NCBI GenBank assembly: GCA_029931535.1 | Contig: JAQPZY010001415.1 | Location: 682,001 to 746,000 of the forward strand | DNA length: 64,000 bases | Source: Margaritifera margaritifera | Lineage: Eukaryota; Mollusca; Bivalvia; Unionida; Margaritiferidae | Direction of reading: 5' to 3' | Shown here: positions 51,801 to 63,800 of the stretch, piece after piece | Numbering within the stretch: position 1 is the stretch's first letter | How the letters are laid out: the number at the start of each line of letters is the position of its first letter | Notes under the pieces: generated by a model | The model's database searches: none | Seen by the model: the letters and a program-made list of their open reading frames with translations, nothing else | What the model was told of the DNA's origin: nothing | Translations under genes and position numbers: made by a program

Positions 51801-54800
51801 TCTGACCCCCTTTTTGTTGTTTTATGTGATATGTTTGATTTGTAATAATGTCTTAATATCTTTATATCTGTGTGTGTGTGTGTCTTTAATCACAAGCATG
51901 TTTTACATTATCTTTGTATCTGCTATTGCTTTTATTTTCCTATTGTGTATTATCTAAGTTATTTTCCTATTGTGTATTATCTAAGTTATTTTCCTATTGT
52001 GTATTATCTAAGTTATTTTCCTACTGTGTATTATCTAAGTTTTTTTCCTATTGTGTATTATCTAAGTTATTTTCCTATTGTGTATTATCTAAGTTATTTT
52101 CCTACTGTGTATTATCTAAGTTATTTTCCTATTGTGTATTATCTAAGTTATTTTCCTACTGTGTATTATCTAAGTTATTTTCCTATTGTGTATTATCTAA
52201 GTTATTTTCCAATTGTGTATTATCTAAGTTATTTTCCTACTGTGTATTATCTAAGTTATTTACCTATTGTGTATTATCTAAGTTATTTACCTATTGTGTA
52301 TTATCTATGTTATTTTCCTATTGTGTATTATCTATGTTATTTTCCTATTGTGTATTATCTAAGTTATTTTGCTATTGTGTATTATCTAAGTTATTTACCT
52401 ATTGTGTATTATCTAAGTTATTTTGCTATTGTGTATTATCTAAGTTATTTTCCTATTGTGTATTATCTAAGTTATTTTCCTATTGTGTATTATCTAAGTT
52501 ATTTATCTATTGTGTATTATCTAAGTTATTTATCTATTGTGTATTATCTAAGTTTTTTTCATATTGTGTATTATCTAAGTTGTTTTCCTATTGTGTATTA
52601 TCTTTGTTACGGTCTCCTTATTTCATGTCCATCATGCTCTTTTTCTTTTGTACAGTTGTCATGTTTTACTTTTATATAGAGGACTTTTTCTTTTCCGATG
52701 TTAATACCAGTTATATTTCATCCTGTGATACCAAAAACGATATATTTTAATGATATATAATAAAAAGAAAATTTTCTTTTCCTACGTAAATACCGAATAT
52801 ATTTCATCTTGTGATATCAAAAACATGATCAATGATTTTCGTCTGGAAATTTTTTTATGACAGTTAAAGTGCAGAGCATTCAATAATCAGGATTGAATAG
52901 ACTTTGGATAAACTATTTTAGCATTAAATTTTAGAACAACAATTAATATTTAATTTAAGATGAGTAAATGCGCTACATGACCACATTGTCATACACATCA
53001 GATGGTAACTTATCACATGGTTTATACATCCCCTGACAGTTGTGTTTCTAGGACTCTTCAAGGAGTTTTCATGGGCTTCCAAAGTTTTCTGGGAGTATTT
53101 TTACTTACCAAATTTGAACTGTCTCTGTCTGTTGATTTGTTTATCTCTGCATAAATATTATTGGTACAAAAGTAGAAGAAACAAGAGTTCCTCGAAGAAT
53201 CTGAAGTTCTGCTGACCACAATTAACTACCAGGAATTCAAGACCACTTCTTTTTAACTTTGGAGTGTTGAAACCATCTCTGACTTTCTTGAGTAATAAGA
53301 TTTTCAAATTTGCTGCTGTGGTGGCCATATTTTGATGTAAGACTGGCAACATTTCATTTAGGGCAAACTAGATATAATAAAAAGTGTTTTGGTGAAAACC
53401 CCATGTTGATCTGACCATCACTTCTGGAGGAGTAGCTACAACAAGATTTTCAAGCTGGCGATCATTGTGGCCATATTGGACATCAAATCAGTATCATTAT
53501 TGGACATCAAATCAGTATCATTATTGGACATCAAATCAGTATCATTTTTGGACATCAAATCAGTATCATTATTGGACATCAAATCAGTATCATTATTGGA
53601 CATCAAATCAGTATCATTATTGGACATCAAATCAGTATCATTATTGGACATCAAATCAGTATCATTATTGGACATCAAATCAGTATCATTTTCAATGAAG
53701 ACCAACTAGATACCTTAATAAATCTTCTGGTGAAAACTCCATGTTGATATGCCTTTCCATTTAGAAGGAATCATGCCATTTTCATCATGTCTTTTATTGA
53801 AAAACAGATGTTGATATGATAATGACCATCCATTCAGGAGGAGTTGTAATAACAAGATTTTTGAGATGGCCAATGTGGTGGCCATATTGGATCTCCAAGC
53901 AGCACCGTTTTCCTTTAGGACTAACAAGACGTTGGGATGAATGTGTGTACAAAGTTTCATGGCAATCCTCCATGTAGTATAGGAGTAATGATAACAAATT
54001 TATGGTAATGGACGGATGTATGACAGAAAACATGCGATCACATAAGCTCTTCTGGTCTGAAAAACACATAACTAATCAACATGCTACTACTGCAAAGAGA
54101 TGCAACTCCATCTGGTAACTACCCATGTCATCTGTCATTTGATCCACCCAATTTTATCCCATATGATTTATTTATTTATTCATTAGTTTTGGAAATATGT
54201 AAATAAAACAAATTCTAACTTTAAAATGTGATACATTTTATTAAGTTTTAAAGATTTGTATTTCCTCGTATAAATTCATTTAAATTTGTGGAAAAACTCA
54301 AGGGCTTATTCAACAAATTCAAGGACTTTTCAAGGATATAACCAACTTAATCAAAATTCAAGGAGTTTTCAAGTTAACCCTTAAAATACAAGGATTTTTC
54401 AAACTTGTGCAACCCATGTATCAGCCATGAACCACACTACTACTCACATGTATGATGGAGACTCAACATAGGAACCAGCAATCACACAATCAAAAATGGA
54501 TTATTCTGTGTTTTTTTTTTTTTATTAGCAAGCATTCATGTTATTTTCTACTTGCTGCATTACAATTCTTAAGCTCACCACTGGATGACCATTTTACAAT
54601 TTTCTCTAACCAATTCTACAACCTTAAACTTGGAGTATTGCAGATGGGAAAGAAAAACACCCTGTACCCTACCATTGTCACGGTGGGGCATACAAATGTA
54701 TGACCATGTCCAAAAAGGTTCTAGTCCAATTCTGTCTACTATGAGGATTTCTAAATAGATAAACAGCAATGAATGGATGGATGCAAGTCATTATGTAAGC

Positions 54801-57800
54801 TTGTAAGTATTTAGTACTGGAAAAGAACTTGGAGATGGGTAAATGTGCAGTTACTGTACTCACTTTTTCTATTGAAATTTCTGGTCCACATGCAACCTGT
54901 CCCAACAAGGCCTTTCAGTCCTACACATGTCTTACATGTAGTGGCTGCACAAGTCTGGTCCATGCAGTTAGAGGCATCAGTTATCTCCCTTTGTGGGATT
55001 GTCTTTCCTGACTGAGTTTTGCACTGGAGATATTTGTCACAGCTGTCATCTTCAGCAACACAATGGCCTCCTGGACAGTTACTGCACCATTTGCAAACCT
55101 GGATAATAACACATACAAATTTAAAAGTTTAAATAAACAAGATCTTGTGGATCTTCTTCCATAAATATCTCTCATCCTTATGGTACAATGGCATACATGT
55201 ACTGTAAAATCAGAAATATTTGTGATGGATTTAATTTTTTCTTTTTTCATCAGTAATAAATATCTATGAAATTAAATTCATCATGAACAATTTTACTGTT
55301 TATTGGATATTGAGGTAAATAGTGTGAACCTCCCATAAAATATCCCCCCTCCCACACTAAACAGTCTATGTTTTTGGATACTGAAGTAAAAAGTGTGACC
55401 CTCCCACAACATATTATCACCATTAAATGGTATGTGTATTGGATATTGAAGTAAAATGTATGACAATCTGACAAAATATTATGTCAAATAAATGGTCTGT
55501 GTATTGGATATTGATGTAAAAAGTCTGACCCTCCCACAACATATTATCCCCACTAAATGGTCTGTGTATTCCCAAACCAGGAAATTTTGCCTTTCTGCCT
55601 CTTTGCAGACAGAAAACAAACTAACAAATTACTGGCTAAATGAATTAAATGAATTATGAATAAATTAATAAATTAATGAGTCATCAAAAAATATTTCAAA
55701 GTGACTGAATGTAAATAAACTTGTAAATTAATACACAATAGTACAATGGTGTGAGCAGTTGTTAACTCACCACTTCAAATGTGACCAAAGTGATACTTTA
55801 TCACCTTCAAAAAATAATAAAATGATGTATTCCAATGAAACTGCAGTTAGTTAAATTTTTAATCTAAGCACGAGATAGTACAAAATTTCTGACAAGTGGT
55901 AACAATAGAGTTCTTTTTTACAGGGATGGGAGTTGTTTGTGATGATTGTGTATCCAGCATAATGTCCTTTAAAGTTACTCTGGTATTAGCATGTATATCC
56001 ATTTGCGTGACTGCAGTTTTCTTTCTTAGCTGGGATAGGTGTTGTTTGTGTTGCTTGTGTTGCCTTCTAAGTGTGCTGGAAGTCTTACTGACAGGGAGTA
56101 TGCTCTGGAATAATATTATTTGTAGTGATTATTGCTGTAATTGTCTGTGTTCCAATACTGGACATTTCAACATATTTCACATGTCCTTTTTTATTTTCCT
56201 GACCTTTATGATGAAGTATTTGTAATTCTTTTTGCAGATGATCAATTTTCTCTCTCATAGCAGTGATTATTTTGTCACTTTCAGAACTGTTTACTGTAGA
56301 ATAAACATCAGATATATCATGTAGAGATGAGTCATGATTCATTGGATTTTCAGTTGTGTGTGCTTGAGGAATGGGGGTTGAAGCCCTTGACTCTTAGTCA
56401 ATTAATTTCAGACTGGTGTTATCTACAATTTGTTGACAAGTGTTGATAAAAGAATTTACCCATTCTGTATATTCTGGCCCTTGTACATGAATTTTAGCAG
56501 TTCCTGTGTAGAGAGTTACTGTGGCAGAATATTGCTCATCCATGGATTTATAAATCAATCCATTATGTGTCTGTCCCCATTGGAAGTATTGATTCTAATG
56601 CAAGAATTTCTTGATGGCTGGAATTTGTTAAGTCTACTGTGATTGTAATACTCTGCATGTACAATCCTGGTAGGTTACATCCATTTTAACTGAATATTTA
56701 TGTTCAACATTGAGTGTGCCTATATTCTTATTATCAACTAAGAAATATTCTGGGGTAAATCCTGAACATGAATTTGATGAGTCTGATTTGAAACATTAGT
56801 AGATCCACCGAGATATGTCCATTTTGTTTTACTTACAGTCCCTTGTTTGAACATGAAAGTCTGTCCTTATATCCTCAGACTGAGCTTACTTTGATTATTA
56901 ATCCAGTTTCACACTTTGTGCACAGCCTAAATTAATTGCTGGTACAGTCCTACCCACTTATATCGACATCACTTATGTCGACAAGCCGCCTATGTCGACA
57001 AAAAAGCAAAGTCCCAGTCCCTTGGTCTACTATTACTACCAAATTTGTCATGCTTATGTCGACGTCGAGATAAAAAATAAACGTACATGTCGACAGAAGC
57101 CCTTGGTCCCAGCTTGAACAAATCCTTTGTTTTCTAATCATTTATGTCAACAAACTGCCAGTTCCGACCCATACTTTATTCAACAATTAGTTGATTTTGC
57201 CGCCGGGTCATTTATGTATACAAGCGGCCAGTTCCGACCTGTACTTTGTTCAACAATTAGTTGATCTTGCCGTGAGTCTTTAATGTCTCGGTGGATTAAA
57301 ATACAGGCTTTTGTTTGGTCCTATAAAGTTGGCCTCTCGTGGCGACTTAAATAACACATGTACCCTTCATCAAAGCAAGCCGGTTACAATGTTCAATAAA
57401 AACAATACACCCCTCATTAAAAAAAAATCATCACCAAACTTGAATAAAAGCAATGAAATCTGATCGATTGTTGCATTTTCCAAAGTGATCGGTGATTAAA
57501 ACAAGTTTATTGTGCTGTGAAAGTTTCCTTTTAACTTTATTTATGTTTACGATGGCTACCAATGGCAGCGTAAAACGCAGATTAAATTTACAGTCTCTGG
57601 AAACTAAATATCTGGCTGTTAAGGAAGTTGAAGGTGGGGCATCTCGCAAATATGTGTGAAAACTTTTCACTTAAACATAACACCCTGTCAGGATGGATGA
57701 CAAACCAACAAGTTGTTCTCCGCCTTATTTTTTTTTTTTTTTTTTTACTGGTGGCGGTCCAGTTAAAAAAAAAAAAAAAAAAAAAAAGGAGGAAAACAAC

Positions 57801-60800
57801 TTGTTGGTCTAGATGGATGAAAGCTGCTGAGTCTATAAAGAAAGGCTACGTTGAAGGTAAATTAATCATATCAGCCGCATATCTCTTGTTCAATTTTATG
57901 TACTTTTCACGATGACTTCCGTACATAAATACATGTTATCATTTCCCTGTGAATAGCCCCATCCCCTTGGTAGCCTCAGTTAGATGGGAACATTGTTTTA
58001 GGCTGACCAAAATCTAGGCCAATTTAAGTACATGTACATGTACTTTGTAGCATGTAAATAACAACTATGCACCCATGTGCTACTGGCGACAATGATTATC
58101 GTAGTGAATTGTGAAGACGTGTTAGATCAAATGAGGACAAACATTTTTTATACATGTGTTTCCTATCAGGATGTGACCGATGCATATATTTTCTAACATG
58201 AGACTCGTACACAAATTCATGGATTTTTCATATACATGCACTTAATGCATTGTGGATTTTATTACACAAAGGTAACCAAAATGTAATTTGTCAATATAGA
58301 CGTGTATTTCACGCTGGTTTTGTCTTCATGTACTCAAAATTTCCATTGTTTGTTTTCTCAAAGTGTAAATCCTGCTCACTGACGACAACTCACCCCACCC
58401 ACCCCCCAACACTTATCTCGACATCCGCTTATGTCGACAATATTTCCTCAGGCCCGAGGATGTTGACATAAACGGGTAGGACTGTAGTACCTAGAACTAG
58501 TATATTTTTGTCAGGATAGTTGTATTTCCAAATATTTCAGGAGCTGGTAAACAGCCTCCTGCCATGGCAGCCATCTTGACTTCTTATATCTTTGTTTCCT
58601 TTTCAAAACAAAAGGATTTAACATTCTGATAGTGTCTGACTTACCATGATTCAGCACATCACGTTATTCTCAACATATCATGGTTCTGTACATACTGCTG
58701 TTCTCAATATAACGCAGTTCGGTACATAACGCATTTGGCAGTTATGGACCCCTACTACCGCATTATAATGAGTGAGAGTTATATATGCCTGACATGTCTG
58801 AAAGGACTGGCTTTTTGACCAACTATAAAATGCCCAAATCGGACACCAACTATAAAATGCCTAAATCGGACATTGGGAATTTCAGTAAAGCTATTAGAAA
58901 CTCATATTAAAATATTTGGTAATTGTTTTAACTGAAACCCATACACAGGTATTGATATAATTTTGTACATAAGGTGTACATTGCAATAGGTGTGAAATGT
59001 GGCTTCTGTAAAGGTATAATGTGCACACTATCATAGTCAGGCACCTGTGAACAACCAAGTCTGGGAGTTGATCATTCGATTTCATGGGTAAAGATGGATT
59101 CCAAATAAATAGTTAAGTCATTTTCAAAAAAGGCATAGGAAAGAAAAAGTGAATAATCCCTGCACAAATTGAAATAAATGCCGATAACTATGGCTTTGTA
59201 TTAATGCATAGAAAAACAGACAGTAGCAAGCTTTACTGTATCTGCTAACTCTTGACTACTACAACTTAAATGATTGTCTTCCAAAGTCATGTAAACTGGC
59301 CCATGTACGTATCAGTGACATGAAGCCAACATCTATATTACTGACTTTTTAAGAAAATAAATAAAAGTACAGTGTCAGATTTTAAACATATTGGTAATTC
59401 CATATCTGTGTAATGACACAAAACTTGAATACAAGACCAAATGCGCAACTATACTGGAATTAACTTTCCGAGGTAAGATAATCTGGGGGTTCTTTTGTTG
59501 TAAAGGTGAGGTACTAATAGAGATGCATAAAATCAATTAGTTTCATGAGACAGTGCATGATCCCTGAAATAACAGTATGTATACAGGAAGCAACTGCAAA
59601 CACTTAACCAAGAATGTACAAATAAAATCATGCATGTACAAAGTAGCTCCCTTAGTCCCCTCCCAATAAGGTAGGTGCTATGAAACCCACTCCAAACTGT
59701 TGCCAAGAACCTAGAAAGAAAGACTGGTTGAGATGCAGTGAGCCTTTACAAATGTATATGCTTTTGAAAAATATTCACATAGCTGCTAATTCAAATGACA
59801 GATTGTTTTATAAATATTTAAGTAAAAGTAAATTTATTGTCCCCCCAACCACCACCATCATTTGCAACAAGAGGTAATGCTTGTGTAACAAATTAACATC
59901 TAGCAGGTAATTGGCACATGGTTCTGTAAGAAATATTTACCTTACGAATGTGCTAAAATACTTACTGATTCTGCTGACTTGAATTGTGGGTAGACAGCAA
60001 TGCATTCACTACAGGTGCGGAAACGTGTGCAGTTCATATCCATGAACCATGTGATATTGCATTGTCTTCCAGGTACCACTGCTACAGCACTGTCACACCT
60101 GGTAAAACAGTGAAAACACTTCAAATTGCAAGTGTACAATATTTTTTAACATAAACACTATAGAATTTTTGGACAGGTATAGAGAGATTCTGCCTGGATT
60201 TTCTCTAAAGGGGGGATCTCCCTCCTTGTCACCAAAACAAGGGGAGAGTAGAAAAAAATTGTGTGAGGAGAAAATTGCCATAATTCATTATTTACCGAGC
60301 ACGTAAATATCCATCTCTCTTTCTTCCTGCTCCACAATGTTAGGGCTGTACTGAAATCCTCTAGTTGTATAAGCATTAATCTGTTGACTGTTTCTAGTTG
60401 TATATGCATTAATCTGTTGACTGTTTCTAGTTGTATAAGCATTAATCTGTTGACTGTTTCTAGTTGTATAAGTATTAATCTGTTGACTGTTTCTAGTTGT
60501 ATATGCATTAATCTGTTGACTGTTTCTAGTCGTATATGCATTAATCTGTTGACTGTTTCTAGTTGAATATGCATTAATCTGTTGACTGTTTCTAGTTGTA
60601 TATGCATTAATCTGTTGACTGTTTCTAGTTGTATAAGCATTAATCTGTTGACTGTTTCTAGTTGTATATGCATTAATCTGTTGACTGTTTCTGACCTTAA
60701 TTTGTTCCTTATTTGTGTATGAATATTGTTCTGTGATGAGAACCCCCTTTCAGTCTGCTGTCAGAAGGGACATATGCACAGGAAACTGTTCTTTATGGTT

Positions 60801-63800
60801 GTTTTGTAGAATTTTTCACAGTTCACGGGTACTGTCTCATGAATATTTCTGTTCCAAAATGCACATGATCTGGTGACTTGGCATGTCATGTAAGAGTCAA
60901 CATCCTAATTCAAACAGCAGATTTCCAACGTAAAAGGATTCTTTTTCTTGCAACTTTTGCAAATATTGCACAACATACCTCTCACCTTGGTGTTGAGTTG
61001 TAACCATTTGTATTGTAATAGCCAATATTTCTGAAACTTTGCTTCATATTTTTTTATCTTCTTTGGTGGTTCATCTAACCTAGCATCTGACATCATTTTC
61101 AAATAATTGTTCTCCATTTGGCAAGAAATTCCACTTTACCCTTCACTGTCTTCATTTTGCCATTCACTTTGCACATTCACACCACCACTGACTTGAAGTT
61201 TAAAAGAATCAGTAATTTTCCGACCAGCCATGCTTGATTATAAACTCACCTTCCAGAAATGGACCAAAGTTCACATATGCGTGGAAAGGGCATCAATTGC
61301 AGAACCCCTCTAGTCTAGATGCTGGATTTTTTTTCTTTTTAGATTCTTATCTATGTCTGTCTTAACAGTTAAATACAATTTTTATACTGCACAGAATGCA
61401 TTTTTTTATATGCACGACTTTGAAATAATTTGTGGCAGTTCTCATGCAAAATTGCTTTCCAAGTGCACACATTAATTTTTGCACAATTTGTGCTCTCGCA
61501 TGCCCTGGCAGCATCTCTGCATATACAGTATGTAGAATATGGATACAAAAGCTCTAGATGATACATATACAGTATGTAGAATATGGATAACAGACATCTA
61601 GATGATACATATACAGTATGTAGAATATGGATAACACCTCTAGATAATACATATACAGTATGTAGAATATGGATACAAAAGCTCTAGATGATACATATAC
61701 AGTATGTAGAATATGGATACAAAAGCTCAAGATGATACATATACAGTATGTAGAATATGGATAACAGGCCTCTAGATGATACATATACAGTATATAGAAT
61801 ATGGATAACAGGCCTCTAGCTGATACATATACAGTATGTAGAATATGGATAACAGAGCTCTAGATGATACATATACAGTATGTAGAATATGGATAACAGA
61901 GCTCTAGATGATACATATACAGAATGTAGAATATGGATAACAGAGCTCAAGATGATACATATACAGTATGTAGAATATCGATAACAGAACTCTAGATGAT
62001 ACATATACTGTATGTAGAATATGGATAACAGAGCTCTAGATGATACATATACTGTATGTAGAATATGGATAACAGAGCTCTAGATGATACATATACTGTA
62101 TGTAGAATATGGATAACAGAGCTCTAGATGATACATATACTGTATGTAGAATATGGATAACAGAGCTCTAGATGATACATATACTGATGTAGAATATAGA
62201 TAGCAGAGCTCTAGATGATACATATACAGTATGTAGAATATCGATAACAGAGCTCTAGATGATACATATACTGTATGTAGAATATGGATAACAGAGCTCT
62301 AGATGATATATATACTATATGTAAAATATGGATAACAGAGCTCTAGATGATACAGTTAGGTAAAACAATTCTGTCCTCTCGTTGTTTTCACGAGGCCACT
62401 TTTGATTATTTTTGCTTATGGTGTAGCGAGTGTTCTGATTGGTTTCTACACCCTTTCAATAGGATGGCGAGTATAAAAGCCATGTGCAACAGTTCCCCGC
62501 AGATTCAATCTTTCTCAAGGACACACACACAGCCTACACAGGCTGGCCTGGTTGGGTACTGAACCCATGACTCTTGGATTACAAGTCCAATGCTCTACCA
62601 AGTGAGCTACTGCAGTTCCTCTCCCCACTAAGGCTGAGTTTCAGGGCATGGTTGTAAAGTGGGAATCTCAATCATATCTCAACCATTTCCAAGTTATAAC
62701 CCAGGGGCCACACTTGGGTCAACTGTCATACACAGAGATGCCAACCAATCAGCATGCTTATCAGGAATCATAACAAAAATTTCCCCAATCTGAACACATC
62801 TTGAAGAATAGTCACTAAATCTATAAATGGAACATACTTTGACTTTTCAATATTATAAGGAGTCAATGCATAACTGTTATTAGGTCTCATGAGTGAATTA
62901 TGATGTGTCCATTCCACCAACCCCTAAAACATAAATAGCTTCCACTAGGCCATAATAATCAAAATGAACTTGAGCTATCCTAAAAAATATTCCCTATTGT
63001 CTTTTTTTATTGTTGCTACTCTGTTTTGACTGCAGACATCATATTCCTCTGATTCACTGTAGAGTGCATTATACTTTTCATTTTGACACAATGAAGTCTG
63101 TATACCAGTCTATCAGTTTGAAGGAAAAGGACAGATATTTGCAATATAACTTTTTGTGCTACATTACTTTTTATACCCTGTGTCCTTATAGAAACCTCAT
63201 ACTCCAAACTGTATCCCACACAATGATGTTTTTCCAGAATTTCATCAACTAAATTTAAAATGCAGAATTTTCACTGAAAAAGTTCATAATTTCACAAAAT
63301 CCCGAAAAGTTGGCATCTTTGCATGCATACAAATTCTTAGACTTGTAAGACTAACAACTAAGGAATATTTTATGCCCAACCTCACCCACCCAACCCCGAT
63401 CCTGCCCTTAGCCATGCCCACCTCACACTGAATCTAGCCATGCCTACCCCACCCAAACCCTGCCCCTCTCCATGCCCACCCCACCACCCTGACCCTGCCT
63501 CTAGGCAATTGATTCAGAATTATAAAACCGTTGTGCACATTTAAAGATCACCTTCAATCATACCCCAAGGTCTGAATTCTCCTTATCTTGAACCATGCAA
63601 AAGTTGCATGGCATTACAAATGCACAATTACACACGCATGGACAAACAGAATCACATAATCCCAGTCTGTTTTTTAAATGGGATAATAGCAAATATTGTC
63701 ACCAGATGGATGTGCTTTCAGAGACAGAAAAATCTATTAACAAGTAAGATTATTTACCTGTGTGGTGAACCATTAGCATTGGAGTAGCATACAGTCTTAT

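Larger units (their letters stand above)
49088..54863 (-). other. MEGF8: MEGF8 intron (5.78 kb), largely repeats
   Basis: It contains two degenerate repeat fields of one family (50380-51420 and 53160-54065), a 27-bp minisatellite (51934-52605), a 24-bp minisatellite (53468-53691) and small duplications at 49205-49390. The stretches 49390-50380, 51420-51930, 52610-53160 and 54070-54860 show no feature beyond AT-rich unique sequence and short homopolymers. Confidence 0.8.
56945..58484. mobile_element. Pogo-like DNA transposon relic (1.54 kb)
   Basis: The left end starts CAGTCCTACCCACTTATATC and the right end, in reverse complement, CAGTCCTACCCGTTTATGTC, with TA at 56943-56944 and 58485-58486. 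Subterminal repeats of TTATGTCGACA lie near both ends. It carries a broken CENP-B-type frame at 57552-57720. Confidence 0.78.
55099..59965 (-). other. MEGF8: MEGF8 intron (4.87 kb) with transposon relics
   Basis: From the gene's 5' side it holds unique AT-rich sequence (58870-59965), a 30-bp duplication TATAAAATGCC (58822-58872), a decayed DNA-element end (58630-58800), the pogo-like element 56945-58484, a decayed coding relic (56085-56930), unique AT-rich sequence and a roughly 60-bp tandem repeat (55300-55570). Confidence 0.8.
60099..63757 (-). other. MEGF8: MEGF8 intron (3.66 kb)
   Basis: Bounded by a GTAAAT donor and a TTTTACCAG acceptor. It contains a 33-bp minisatellite (60361-60692), a 43-44-bp minisatellite (61500-62350), a tRNA-like SINE (62344-62620) and a C-rich degenerate repeat (63380-63500). 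I see no further coding exon in 60700-61490 or 62620-63380. The ORFs there are short and not conserved. Confidence 0.8.

Noticed and set aside
51870..52750. Two overlapping plus-strand ORFs of 269 and 278 codons
   Set aside because: They are produced by a 27-bp tandem repeat, open in more than one frame, with no conserved domain.
54981..55250. 89-codon minus-strand ORF overlapping a MEGF8 exon
   Set aside because: Wrong frame. The phase-consistent exon reads VCKWCSNC and is flanked by proper splice sites.
55896..56225. 109-codon plus-strand ORF with hydrophobic and Cys-rich stretches
   Set aside because: It is antisense to the better minus-strand relic, whose composition is more protein-like.
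62544..62616. tRNA-Thr (TGT) gene on the minus strand
   Set aside because: The acceptor stem cannot pair and extra sequence follows like a SINE body.
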